Shown in pieces: positions 9,493 through 20,144 of a DNA stretch of 64,000 bases. The translations under genes and the position numbers were made by a program. The DNA comes from Bog-756 sp963837805 (GTDB lineage Bacteria; Actinomycetota; Acidimicrobiia; Acidimicrobiales; RAAP-2). Below the pieces are notes generated by a model. It ran no database searches. It saw only the letters and a list, made by a program, of their open reading frames with translations, and was not told where the DNA came from. The DNA lies in contig CAWIOU010000023.1 in the NCBI GenBank assembly GCA_963837805.1, forward strand, positions 248,001 through 312,000, read 5' to 3'. The first letter of the stretch is position 1; every line of letters begins with the position of its first letter.

Positions 9493-9498
9493 GTGCGC

Positions 9499-9525
9499 CG
9501 CTGGCCGCGTCGCTTGCGGCCAGCG
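9499..9525 (-). terminator. Hairpin downstream of ndk
   Basis: A perfect ten-base-pair GC-rich stem (CGCTGGCCGC / GCGGCCAGCG) with a seven-base loop, 70 bases after the ndk stop. No T-run follows on either strand, as is common in high-GC actinobacteria. It probably ends or attenuates the folC-ndk transcript before mreB. Confidence 0.5.
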
Positions 9526-9594
9526 ACATCTGCCTTCAGGCTAGGGGAACGGCCAGGCAGAAACAAGGTCGGGCCGGTGCCGGATCCCGATCCC

Positions 9595-10005
9595 TCAGCC
9601 CAGGCCGGGGAAGAAGAGCTCGATCTCCCGGGCCGCCGACGCCGGGGAGTCCGAACCGTGAATGAGGTTTTCACTCATGGCGACGGCCAGATCGCCCCGG
9701 ATGGTACCCGGGGCGGCCTCGGCCGGGTCGGTGGACCCCATCAGGGTTCTCACCATGGCGTAGGTGCCCTCCGGACCCTCGACCACCATGACCACGGCCG
9801 GTGAGCGGGTGATGAAGGTCACCAGATTGTCGTAGAAGGCCTTGCCGGCATGCTCGCCGTAGTGGACGGCGGCCACCTCGGTGGTGATCAGCCGGAGCTC
9901 GGCCGCCACCAGGCGGAGGCCCTTGCGTTCCAGCCGGTCGATGATGGCGCCCACCAGGCCCCGTTCGACGGCATCGGGCTTGCAGATGACCAGAGTGCGC
10001 TCCAC
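9595..10005 (-). CDS. ndk: Nucleoside diphosphate kinase
   Basis: Transfers the gamma-phosphate of ATP to nucleoside diphosphates through a phosphohistidine. The 136-residue length is standard. Visible signatures: start MERTLVICKPDAVERGL, the nucleotide-binding RTLMGSTDPAEAAPGTIRGD, and the active-site NLIHGSDSPASAAREI with its His. It lies 56 bases downstream of folC and upstream of mreB on the same strand, the order seen in many actinobacteria. Confidence 0.97.
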   Translation of the reverse strand: MERTLVICKPDAVERGLVGAIIDRLERKGLRLVAAELRLITTEVAAVHYGEHAGKAFYDNLVTFITRSPAVVMVVEGPEGTYAMVRTLMGSTDPAEAAPGTIRGDLAVAMSENLIHGSDSPASAAREIELFFPGLG

Positions 10006-10061
10006 GAGCGAGGCAGGCTAGCCGACGCCGGCACGGGTGCCGGACCCGGGGAGCGACCCGG

Positions 10062-11383
10062 TCAGCTCGGTCCGGGCCGCAGGAGGCGCAGCGCGTCGGC
10101 CACCACGTACAGCGACCCGCACACCACCACCAGGTCGTCGACGCCGGCGCCACCGACTGCCTGTTCGACGGCCGCCGACGGCGTCCCGGCCACCGATACC
10201 TCCATGCCCAACCCGGCCGCCGCTTCGGCGACCACCTCGGCGGGCAGCGCCCGGGGGGAGTCGGGGGCACAGGCGACCACCGAGCGGATGCCCGCCGTCA
10301 TCAGCGCTTCGAGCATGGAGGTCGGATCGCGTCCGGTGAGCATCCCCACCACCGCCTGCATCTCGCCGGCCACCGCGAACTCCTCGACCAATGATCGGGC
10401 CAGCACGATCATCCCGGCCACATTGTGGGCGCCGTCGACCACCACCAACGGGCGGTGCCCGATGACCTCGAGGCGGCCGGGCACCCGCACCGAGCCGAAC
10501 GCCGCCTCCACCGTCTCCTCGCTCAGCGGTGTCCCGAAGAACGCCTCCACCGCGGCCAGCGCGCAGGAGGCGTTGTCCCCCTGATGGGCACCGTGCAAGG
10601 GCACCAGCAGTTCACCGTAGGACCCCCCGGGGTGCGGACGTCGATCAACCGGCCCCCGACGGCGATCCGGTTGGCGGTGCAGGCGAAGTCCTGACCCCGG
10701 ACCCACACCTCGGACGCCCCGGCGTCGGCCGCCGCCGCCCGGAGGAGGGCGACGAGCGTGGGGTCGGACTCGCCGATGACCACCCGGCTCCCTTGCTTGA
10801 AGATGCCCGACTTGTCGCGCCCGATGTCCTCCAACGTGGGGCCGAGGACCTCGGTGTGGTCGAAGCTGATGTTGGTGAGGACGGCGACGGCGCCGTCGAC
10901 GACATTGGTGCAGTCCCACCGGCCGCCCAATCCCACCTCGATCACGGCCACGTCGACCGCCTCGTCGGCGAACCAGGCCAAAGCGGCGGCGGTGAGGAGC
11001 TCGAACCGGGTGGGGGGTTCGTCCATCAGCTGTTCGAGACGGGCCAGTGACTCGAGGACGTCGACGAAGGCCCCGTCGTCGATGGGTTCGCCGTTGCGGG
11101 AGATCCGCTCGTTGACCCGGGTCAGGTTGGGGCTGGTGTAGGTGCCCACGGTCAGACCCTGGGCGGCGAGCAGAGCGGTGGTCATGGCTGCCGTCGAGCC
11201 CTTGCCGTTGGTCCCGGTGATATGGACGGCCGGATAGGCCTGCTGGGGGTCGCCGAGGAGGTCGGTCAGCACCCGCATCCGGTCGAGGGTGGGCAGTGAA
11301 CGCCTCGACGGCATGGCCGACTCGAAGTCGATGTGGGAGTCGAGCCAGGACAGTGCCTGCGGGAGATCGTCGAACATCACCAT
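10062..11383 (-). CDS. folC: Folylpolyglutamate synthase/dihydrofolate synthase (frameshift as read)
   Basis: Mur-ligase family ATPase that adds glutamate to folates. The N-terminal frame (11383 to ~10625) carries the P-loop HITGTNGKGSTAAMTTALL and the folate/Mur motifs TYTSPNLTRVNERI, VIEVGLGGRWDCTN and ISFDHTEVLG. The C-terminal frame has VPGRLEVIGHRPLVVVDGAH and GMLTGRDP. The switch is at 10623-10628, a run of six C (G on the coding strand); one more base joins the frames into 440 residues, the normal size. Start ATG 11383, with a second in-frame ATG at 11377; neither has a clear ribosome binding site. It lies between clpX and ndk; valS is not present. Confidence 0.9.
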
Positions 11384-11463
11384 GGAGAAGGAAGCGGCCG
11401 GCGCCGACGATCAGTCGGCCCGCCGGTGGCCGCAGCCATGGCCGGGCCCCGATCAGCCTGGAC

Positions 11464-12747
<1,284 letters not shown>

Positions 12748-12880
12748 GTCGGTTCCTCTTGTCCTTTTGTCAGCGGTCCCTGTTGCTCATCCGTACGTGC
12801 TGCCCACTGCCTGCTGCTCGATCTGTCCCAGTGGCCGTGCCACTGCTCCAGATGCTTGTTGCTGTGTTCGTTCAGATCCT

Positions 12881-12929
12881 GTGTTGGTTACAGATGCTGT
12901 GTTGGTTACAGATGCTGTGTTGGCTACCA
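12881..12929. repeat. 18-bp tandem repeat between clpP and clpX
   Basis: Two exact copies of GTGTTGGTTACAGATGCT and a third partial copy (GTGTTGGCTACCA); the bases just before (12863-12880) look like a decayed copy. The stretch is less GC-rich than its surroundings and lies in the 255-base gap upstream of clpX. There is no gene in the gap. It may be part of a clpX leader or a replication-slippage product. Confidence 0.75.
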
Positions 12930-13002
12930 AACTGCGATGCTGCCTCAGCTCAACCCTAGCGGCTGGCCCGGCATCAACAGGACCCTCGTGCCGTTGTACG
13001 GG

Positions 13003-13656
13003 CTACGCAGCCCCGACCGCCTCGATCGACACCGCATCCCGGGCCGTGATGACCTCGTCGATCAGCCCGTAGGCCACCGCCTCGTCGGCCGTCATGATGT
13101 AGTCCCGGTCCGTGTCCTTGGAAACCCTCTCCGTGGTCTGACCGGTGTCGTTGGCCAGCATTCCGTTCAGGAGATCGCGCATGCGGAGGATCTCCTTGGC
13201 CTGGAGCTCGATGTCGCTGGCCTGGCCTTCGACGCCGCCGAAGGGCTGGTGCAGCAGGATCCGTGCATGGGGAAGGGCGAATCGCTTGCCCCGTGTCCCG
13301 GCCCCGAGCAGCACGGCGGCGGCCGAGGCGGCCTGGCCGAAGCAGAACGTCGACATGTCGGGCTTGATGTACTTCATCGTGTCGTAGATGGCGAACAACG
13401 CAGTGATGTCACCGCCGGGTGAATTGATGTAGAGATGGATGTCCTTGTCCGCCTCCTCCGATTCGAGGAAGAGCAGCTGGGCGCAGACAAGGTTGGCGAC
13501 GGTGTCGTTGATCGGTGTCCCGAGGAAGATGATCCGCTCGCGCAGCAGGCGCGAGTACAGGTCGTAATTCCGTTCACCGCGGCTGGTGGACTCGACCACC
13601 CAAGGCACGCTGTAGGCCTGTGCGTCCATCTCCCTGATTCCCTCCGTGAAACTCAC
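13003..13656 (-). CDS. clpP: ATP-dependent Clp protease proteolytic subunit
   Basis: Serine protease subunit of the Clp machine. In the 217-residue protein the catalytic triad is readable: Ser111 in FCFGQAASAAAVLL, His136 in ARILLHQPFGG and Asp185 in KDTDRDYIM; LYINSPGGDITALFAIYDTM is the substrate-binding strand-helix. The start is GTG at 13656, overlapping the tig stop (GTGA) and preceded by GAGGAGG; a downstream in-frame ATG at 13629 is less likely because its purine-rich stretch is too close. Only one clpP is in this window, whereas actinobacteria often have clpP1-clpP2 pairs. Confidence 0.96.
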   Translation of the reverse strand: MSFTEGIREMDAQAYSVPWVVESTSRGERNYDLYSRLLRERIIFLGTPINDTVANLVCAQLLFLESEEADKDIHLYINSPGGDITALFAIYDTMKYIKPDMSTFCFGQAASAAAVLLGAGTRGKRFALPHARILLHQPFGGVEGQASDIELQAKEILRMRDLLNGMLANDTGQTTERVSKDTDRDYIMTADEAVAYGLIDEVITARDAVSIEAVGAA

Positions 13657-15000
13657 TCCGAGTCCTCCTCGCCCTGGTTCACCTGCAGGTCGTCCCGTGA
13701 CACGGGCTTCCCCTCCTCATCGATCAGATCAACGTTGTCGATCAGCCAACGCATGGCCTTGGCCTTTCTCCGATCCGAGCGTACCGCCGGAAGCCGTCCG
13801 GCCCGTTCCAACTGGTCGCGTACCTCGTTGACGTCCATCTCCAGGCGCTCGCCCATGGCCGCCAGCTCTTCGTCGAGCTCCTCGTCACTGATCTCGATGT
13901 CCTCCTCCTCGACCAGGGTCCTGAGGGCGAGGTCGACCTTGACGCTGTGGAGGGCACCGGCCCGCAGCTCCTCGAGGAATTCCTGCTCACCGCGCCCGGT
14001 GGCCCCGAGGAATTGGCCCAGGCTCATCCCCTGGCTCTCCAGCCGGTGGTTGAGGTCGTGGATCCGCTCGCGCAGCTCCTCGGCCACCAGCTGATCGGGG
14101 ATCTCCTCGGTGACCAGTTCGACCAGTGCATCGGCGGTCTTCTGCTGGAGGGCCATCTGGGCCTGGACGACATGACGCTGACGGAGGCGCTCGGCGATGT
14201 CCGCCCTGAGCTCGTCGAGCGTCTCGAACTCGGAGGCCTCCGCCGCCCACTCGTCGCTGGCGTCAGGAAGGACCAGCTCCTTCACGTCCTTCACCAGCAC
14301 CTTGAACGAGATGGTCTGGCTCCCGTCAGCGACGGACGAGTCGAAGGTGAAGATGTCGCCGACCTTGGCTCCGCGCAGGTGGTCGTCGAGCTCGGGGACC
14401 ACGCCCCCGCTTCCCACCTCGTAGAGATAGTCCTCGGCGTCGAGGTCGCTGTCGTCCCCGGCGGCCAGACCGCCCGTCGCGAGTCCCGTGGATGTCGATG
14501 GTGACCTGGTCGCCGTCGTGGGCCGGGCGGGCGACCTCGATCAGCTCACCCGATGTCGACCGCAGGCGATCGACCTGCGCGTCGATCTCCTCGTCGGTGA
14601 CCTCGAGATCCGGCAGGGTGACCACCAGTCCCTGATAGCCGGGAATGGCCACCGTGGGCCGGACCATCACGACGGCGTCGAAGGAGACCGCCCCGGTGTC
14701 GTCACCCGACGTGATGTCGATCTCCGGCTGGTCGATGGGGTCGACCTCGGTATCGGTGACCGCCCGGGCGTAGAAGGTGGGCAGCGCTTCACGAAGGGCT
14801 TCGCCACGCAGCGCGGCCGCACCGCCCATGCGGGCCTCGATGACCCTGCGGGGAACCTTGCCCGGACGGAACCCGGGCACGCGGAGCTCACGGGAGAGCC
14901 GGCGCATGACTTCGTCGAGAGCCTCGTCCACCTCCGCTTCCTCGATCTCGACGGACAAGCGGACTTTGTTGCCCTCTTCGGGCTCGGCGGTAGCTCTCAT
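13653..15000 (-). CDS. tig: Trigger factor (one-base frameshift as read)
   Basis: Ribosome-bound chaperone with peptidyl-prolyl isomerase activity. The N-terminal frame has the ribosome-binding signature VPGFRPGKVPRRVIEAR; the PPIase domain starts around GDQVTIDIHGTRDG. There the frame breaks (near 14475-14480): one extra base separates it from the downstream frame that carries VVPELDDHLRGAKVGD and the helical C-terminal domain ending NQGEEDSE. Removing it gives 448 residues, normal for the family. ATG at 15000 is the likely start; no good ribosome binding site is visible, so the message may be nearly leaderless. It is the first gene of the tig-clpP-clpX group. Confidence 0.92.
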
Positions 15001-15103
15001 ACGATCAGCCGAGTGTACCGGCACCGGAGACGTGAACTTTCCGCGCCGGAAACCCCCCGGTGGCCACCGGTGCGACCGCCCGGAGCGCTCCGTCCACGAG
15101 GGC

Positions 15104-15934
15104 TCAGATCATGAAGGCCATGGCCTCGAGCACCCGATGGCCGAGGCCGACGTCCCCTTCGATCCGCACCTCGCCGGTGGCGAGGACCCGCTCCGGATCC
15201 ACCCTCCCGAAGCCGAGCCGCCAGAATGCCTCCTGGTCCATGCTCAGGGTGACCGAGGGGTCATGGTCGGGCTCCGCCGGGGCCAGCGAGGCGCGTCCCT
15301 GGTCCACGGCCACGTTGACCCTCCTTCCCATCACGCCGGTCACCGCGAACAGCACCGAGGTGCCGTCGGGAGGTGTCACCCGCTTCCCCACCACGAAAGG
15401 CATCGATCGTGCACACCGGTCGAGGGTGATGGCTTCTCCCACCCCGTTCCGCCCCCCAGGTCGACCCACCGCCCTTCGGATGTCCTGCTCGTGGGCCCAG
15501 GTGTCGAGGATGCGGGTCTCCATGAACTGGCGGTAGGGGACCTCGCCGACCGGGCTCCAGCCCACCTCGTCGAACTTCGAATTGGGCATGACCCGGAGCT
15601 CCTCGAAACGCCGGTTGGTGATCTGGATGAACTCGTCCAGCACCTCGTGCCCGGGCACGGTGCGGCGGGAGGCGACCCACGCCTCGTTCAACTCCCCGAA
15701 AGCGTTGGAGACGTGAGCGGGCACATGGTCGAGCGGGGGCGGTGGTGGGTCCCCGAGCAGCAGGCGCTCGATGCCGATGAGATGGGAGATCTGATCCTTC
15801 ACCGTCCAGCCCGGGCAGTCGGTGGCCAGGACCCACTCGGTCGGCTTCAGCTTCTCGCAGGCGGTCACCAACGACACCCATACCTGGGTCATGTGGTCGA
15901 CGACCGCCTCGTTGTTGGCCGAAGGTCCAGCCAT
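15104..15934 (-). CDS. Maleylpyruvate isomerase family mycothiol-dependent enzyme
   Basis: A DinB-like helical bundle protein of the MDMPI/TIGR03083 group. The signature is in WVLATDCPGWTVKDQISHLI (metal-binding His), then VLDEFIQITNRRFEEL and ETRILDTWAHEQDIRRAVGR with further conserved His and Asp residues; a C-terminal domain (~residues 180-275) follows. Members use mycothiol for isomerisation or transfer reactions, but substrates are mostly unknown. ATG 15934 is chosen because AGGGGGTG stands six bases upstream; a GTG at 15943 is also in frame. It lies upstream of tig on the same strand, 103 bases away, and next to a thiol peroxidase gene. Confidence 0.82.
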   Translation of the reverse strand: MAGPSANNEAVVDHMTQVWVSLVTACEKLKPTEWVLATDCPGWTVKDQISHLIGIERLLLGDPPPPPLDHVPAHVSNAFGELNEAWVASRRTVPGHEVLDEFIQITNRRFEELRVMPNSKFDEVGWSPVGEVPYRQFMETRILDTWAHEQDIRRAVGRPGGRNGVGEAITLDRCARSMPFVVGKRVTPPDGTSVLFAVTGVMGRRVNVAVDQGRASLAPAEPDHDPSVTLSMDQEAFWRLGFGRVDPERVLATGEVRIEGDVGLGHRVLEAMAFMI

Positions 15935-16008
15935 CCCGCTCACCCCCTAACTGGTTTGACCCGAAACGCGGTCGCAGAGCCGAACGAGGAGGAGCGCCGT
16001 TCCGCCGG

Positions 16009-16497
16009 TCAGCCCGGGAGGTTCGCCTCGATGGCGTCGATCACCTCAGGAGCCTCAGGATCGACCATGGGCCGGAAGCGCTGCAGGATCTCGCCGGTCG
16101 GCGAGACGAGGAACTTCTCGAAGTTCCACTGGATGTCCCCGGACTCGCCTTCGGCATCGGGGAAGGTCACCAACTCCTCGTAAACCGGGTGACGGTCCTC
16201 CCCGTTGACGTCCACCTTCTCGAACATGGGGAAGGTCACGCCATAGGTGGTGGAGCAGAAGGTGGCGATCTCGTCGGCGGAGCCCGGCTCCTGGCCCCCG
16301 AATTGGTTGCAGGGGAACCCGAGGACGGTGAACCCCTTGTCGCCGTAGGTCTTCTGCAGACGCTCGAGCCCCTCGTACTGGGGGGTCAGTCCGCATTTCG
16401 AAGCCACATTGACCACCAGGAGGGTCTGGCCGCGAAAGTCGCCGACCGACGCCGGTTCACCGGCCAGGGAGTGGAGTGACGGGTCGTAGATGCTCAT
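16009..16497 (-). CDS. Glutathione peroxidase family protein
   Basis: A 162-residue thioredoxin-fold peroxidase. Motifs: NVASKCGLTPQYEGLERL (peroxidatic Cys), VLGFPCNQFGGQEPG (Gln of the active site and a second Cys) and WNFEKFLVSPTGEIL (Trp, Asn). Cys, not selenocysteine, is encoded. In organisms without glutathione such enzymes usually take electrons from thioredoxin; the neighbour is a mycothiol-type enzyme. Start ATG 16497 is the usual position just before YDPSLHSLAG; the open frame continues upstream without family similarity. Confidence 0.93.
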   Translation of the reverse strand: MSIYDPSLHSLAGEPASVGDFRGQTLLVVNVASKCGLTPQYEGLERLQKTYGDKGFTVLGFPCNQFGGQEPGSADEIATFCSTTYGVTFPMFEKVDVNGEDRHPVYEELVTFPDAEGESGDIQWNFEKFLVSPTGEILQRFRPMVDPEAPEVIDAIEANLPG

Positions 16498-16634
16498 GAT
16501 CGCCAGTGTAGATGTCCCTCCCCCGGCCCGTGCCAGGGCCGGTAAAGGAAAGTCCCAGGTCTGTCGAAGATAGAGGGCAGGCAGGATTAGGGAATGAGGC
16601 GCGGCTTCGGAGCCGAGGGGTTGAATGACGAGCA

Positions 16635-19600
16635 ATGACCGTCGAGGCTGAACAGACGAGCAGCGACCCCGGACACCGCGACGAGGTGTCCGGAGCCGTC
16701 GTGCACGTCCTGATCAACCTGGTCCACGATCTCAAGGGCGATGTCGGCGTGGCCCAGGCGTTGGCCATGGCCGGGGACAGCCGCTCCTTCGCCGCCCTGG
16801 CCGACATGGGCGCCTGGAGCTCACTCGAGGAGGCCGTGGCCCTGTTCAACGCGGCCGCCCTGGTGTCGGGGGACGGGGCCGTGGGTCTCCATGTCGGGGA
16901 GAAGCTGCTCTACGTGCCCGACGGCTCCGGCCTGGTCGACCGCTTCCGGGCCCTGGGTTCGCCGGCCGCCGCGTTCAAGCACATCGAACCCCTGTCCGGG
17001 CACTTCGACGCCACCAGCGAGGCGGTGGCCCTCGAGGTGGCCACCGATCACGCGCTGATCCAGGTCCTGCCCCTCTCCGGCGAAGGCCGGCACGCCCATC
17101 TGTGCGAGATGACCCGCGGGCTGCTGTCCCAGGTCTCTGCGCTCTACGGCCGCGGGCCCGCCCTGATCAGCGAGACCGAGTGCAGCGCCCGCGGAGGTCG
17201 GTACTGCCTCTACTCGTTGAGCTGGGAGGAACCGTCGACCGGTTCGGGACGACCCCGACGCGGCGTCGTCCTCGGATCAGGGCGCACCCCGGCCCGAGCA
17301 CGTCGGATCCGATGGGAAGGGGATGGACCGGGCCCCGGGGGCCGAAGACAGGGAGGTCACCGACCGGACGGCGGAACTCCGGGCCGAGCTCAACCGGATG
17401 AGCGTCCTGATCGAAGGTGCGTTCTCGATGACCAGCCAGCTGATGAGTGACGACATCGAGTCGCTCCTCTCCCAGATCGCGGCCCGGGCCGACGCCGTGG
17501 TCGCCGCCCACCGGTATCTCCTGATGATCAGGGTCCGACCCGGCATGCCCATGCAGATCCACTCCCGCGGCCTCGAGCCCGACGAGGCCCAGATGACGGC
17601 GGCCGAGCTGTGGCGCGACGATCCCGATGACGACGGGGGCTCGAGACTCATCGTCGACATCGCTTCCCCCGACCAGCTGTACGGCCGTCTGGCCGAGTTC
17701 CTCCCCCGTGGGTCGCGGCACCCGTCGTCGGAGACCAAAGTGCTCAGGCTGTTCGCCGAGTACGCCGCCGTGGCCCTCGACATCTTCCGGGTGCTGACCG
17801 ACGCCAAGCGCAGCGACGCCACCGCCCGGACCCTGCTGTCGTTCTCGGAGAACGTTTCCCGGGTGGCCAACCTGGGCGAGTTGATCCAACTGCTGGCCGA
17901 CACGGTGCCGGCCGTCACCGACTGCCACCAGTCGACCGTCTACCTCTGGGACCACGGACGCGGCCAGCTGGTCCCGCGGGCCTGGACCGAGGGCATGTCC
18001 CCGCCCGACGGGTCGCTGGGCCCGATCGTCCCGGTCACCGGGTCGCGGGGCCGGACGCCGCCGTCGACCATCCGCCCGTTCCCGACACCCCCGTCGGCTG
18101 CCGTGCCTCCGGCGCCCCGCGCCCCGTCGGCCCGGGACGGTGTGCCCGAGGGAAACGGGCCGGCCGCGGCGGGAGACGGCGCGGTGACCATCCGTTCCGA
18201 CACCCCGATGATCGAGGGGATGCTCAATTCGAGAGAGGTCATGGTCATCGACGGCTCGACGGAGGACCCCGTGCTCCGGGGCCTGCTGGAACGGTCGGGC
18301 ATGGCCGCCTCGGTGGTGGCGCCGCTGGTAGCCGGCGGTGCGTTCCTCGGGGTCGTGGCGGCCAACTTCGGGGCCGGGGGATCGGCCGCCGACGTCGGTG
18401 ACGCCGAGTTCCACGAGCGGTTGTCGGGCCTGGCCGACCAGGCCGCCACTTCCCTGCAGAACCTCGAACTGCTGGAGAAGGTCTCGCACATGGCCTGGCA
18501 CGATGCCCTAACCGGGCTGCCCAATCGCCGGCTCTTCGAGGACCGGGTCGAACAGGAGCTGGTCAGGTCGCGCCGGGTGGGCGAGCCGGTGTGCATGTTC
18601 TTCGTCGACCTCGACCACTTCAAATCGGTCAACGACACCAAAGGGCACGCCGCCGGGGACGACCTTATCCAGCAGGTGAGCCAACGCCTGGTGGACACCG
18701 TCCGGCGCCAGGACACCGTGGCCCGGGTGGGGGGCGACGAGTTCGCCATCCTGTTGCCCGGTCTCTCCGACCAGTTGTCCATCGATCAGCTGGCCCAGCG
18801 CTCGCTCGAGGCGATGAGCAAGCCCTTCGTCGTCTTCGGGGAGGAGGTGGAGGCATCGGCCTCCATCGGCATCGCCATGGCCCCCGAGCACGGCGATTCC
18901 TATGACGAGTTGCTCAGCCGGGCCGACGAGGCGATGTACCGGGCCAAGAGCCGGGGTCGGAACGCCTTCCAGATGTACTCCGGCTCAGTGGTCACTGCCG
19001 AGGCGGCACGATTGGCCATCGACGAGCGAACCCTCCACGCCGACCTCGTCCACGCCCTCGACCACGAGGAGTTCTTCGTGCTCTACCAGCCCTACATCGA
19101 CCTGCGCACCTCCCAGGTGGTCGGCGTCGAGGCGCTGGTCCGTTGGCGCCACCCCACCTTTGGCATCCTCGAGCCGTCGTCGTTCATCTCCATCGCCGAG
19201 CGCAGCGAGATCATCGTGGCTCTGGACACCTGGGTGCTGGAACAGGCGTGCCGGCAGCTCCGCACCTGGCTCGACCACGGCCTCGAGCCGCTCCGCCTGT
19301 CGGTGAACCTGGCGTCACGGGATCTCTCCAATCCCGCCCTGTTCGACAACATCGACCGCACCCTCGCCGAGACCAGGGTCGACCCCGCCCTGCTCGAGCT
19401 CGAGATCACCGAGCGGGTCGTCCTGGACAGCGCCGGTCCGGCCAAGGAGAACATCGAACGGCTCCGCCGGCTGGGTGTCCGGTTCACCATCGACGACTTC
19501 GGGACCGGCAACTCCTCGTTGAACCGCATCGGCTCGTTCCCCGTCAGCACGCTCAAGATCGACCAGTCCTTCGTCCAGGTGCTCGGCCCGGACGGCGACA

Positions 19601-19830
19601 ACTCCGCGTTGGTGTCGGCCATCATCTCGATGGCCGACCGCCTGGGCCTGGACTGCGTGGCCGAAGGCGTCGAGACCTCGGCGCAGAGCCGGGTCCTCCT
19701 CCAGCGGGGGTGCACCACGGCCCAGGGGTACTACTTCAGCCCTCCGCTCCCGGCCCAGGACATCGAGAAGATGATGGCTGGCATCGCCGCGTCCGATGGA
19801 CCGGAGGCGCTCGGCGGCGCCACCGGCTGA
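16635..19830 (+). CDS. Sensor-GAF-GGDEF-EAL cyclic-di-GMP protein (frameshift as read)
   Basis: Probable single gene read in two frames. Frame one (16635 to about 17240) encodes a ~190-residue N-terminal sensor ending in CSARGGRYCLYSLSW, which resembles the Cys-containing end of V4R-type ligand domains (tentative). Frame two, ATG-open from 17323 and extending back to about 17225, encodes a GAF-like region, a GGDEF domain (RVGGDEFAILL) and an EAL domain (VVGVEALVRWRH; ITERVVL; TIDDFGTGNSSL). Both catalytic signatures look intact, so both cyclase and phosphodiesterase activity are possible. Frame one otherwise ends at 17450 in low-complexity residues that are frame-two sequence read out of phase. 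One extra base between 17230 and 17320 explains this; two overlapping genes is the alternative. Confidence 0.8.
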
Positions 19831-19929
19831 CCCGACCGTCGCCGATTGGCCCGGGGTGCCGTTGCTAACTTTTGCAAGCATTTCGACCTCCCATCCCCCC
19901 TTCCGCCGGGCCGGGCCGATACGTTCGGT

Positions 19930-19948
19930 CCATCCGATCATCGGATGG
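19930..19948. promoter_or_regulatory. 19-bp palindrome upstream of the DUF5679 gene
   Basis: CCATCCGAT-C-ATCGGATGG is a perfect nine-base inverted repeat with a one-base centre, 27 bases before the small-gene ATG. A further half-site (CCATCCGA) follows at about 19952. This is the shape of a dimeric repressor site overlapping the leader or promoter. A short hairpin is the alternative. Confidence 0.45.
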
Positions 19949-19975
19949 GTGCCATCCGAATCATGAGGAGGAGAC

Positions 19976-20128
19976 ATGGCGTCGTATGAGGGATATTGCG
20001 TGAAATGCCGCGAGAAGCGGCAGTTCGAGGGCGAAGAGGTCGAGATGGCGAACGGTCGGCGCTCCGCCAAGGGCAAGTGCCCGACCTGCGGGACGGGGAT
20101 GAACAGGATCCTGGGCAAGAAGGCCTGA
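19976..20128 (+). CDS. DUF5679 small zinc-ribbon protein
   Basis: A 50-residue protein with two CxxC knuckles (GYCVKCREKRQFE and GKCPTCGTGM), the pattern of the DUF5679 family, often found in Actinobacteria and Chloroflexi. The basic body with paired Cys suggests a zinc-binding nucleic-acid or ribosome-associated protein; function is not known. GAGGAGGAG lies directly upstream of the ATG with good spacing, so translation is likely strong. It stands alone between the GGDEF-EAL gene and the convergent ppx gene, under a palindromic site. Confidence 0.9.
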   Translation: MASYEGYCVKCREKRQFEGEEVEMANGRRSAKGKCPTCGTGMNRILGKKA

Positions 20129-20144
20129 CCCGGGCCCTGGCCGC

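Noticed and set aside
12863..12929. CRISPR-like repeats upstream of clpX
   Set aside because: Copies are directly abutting with no spacers and fewer than four are recognisable; no cas genes are present.
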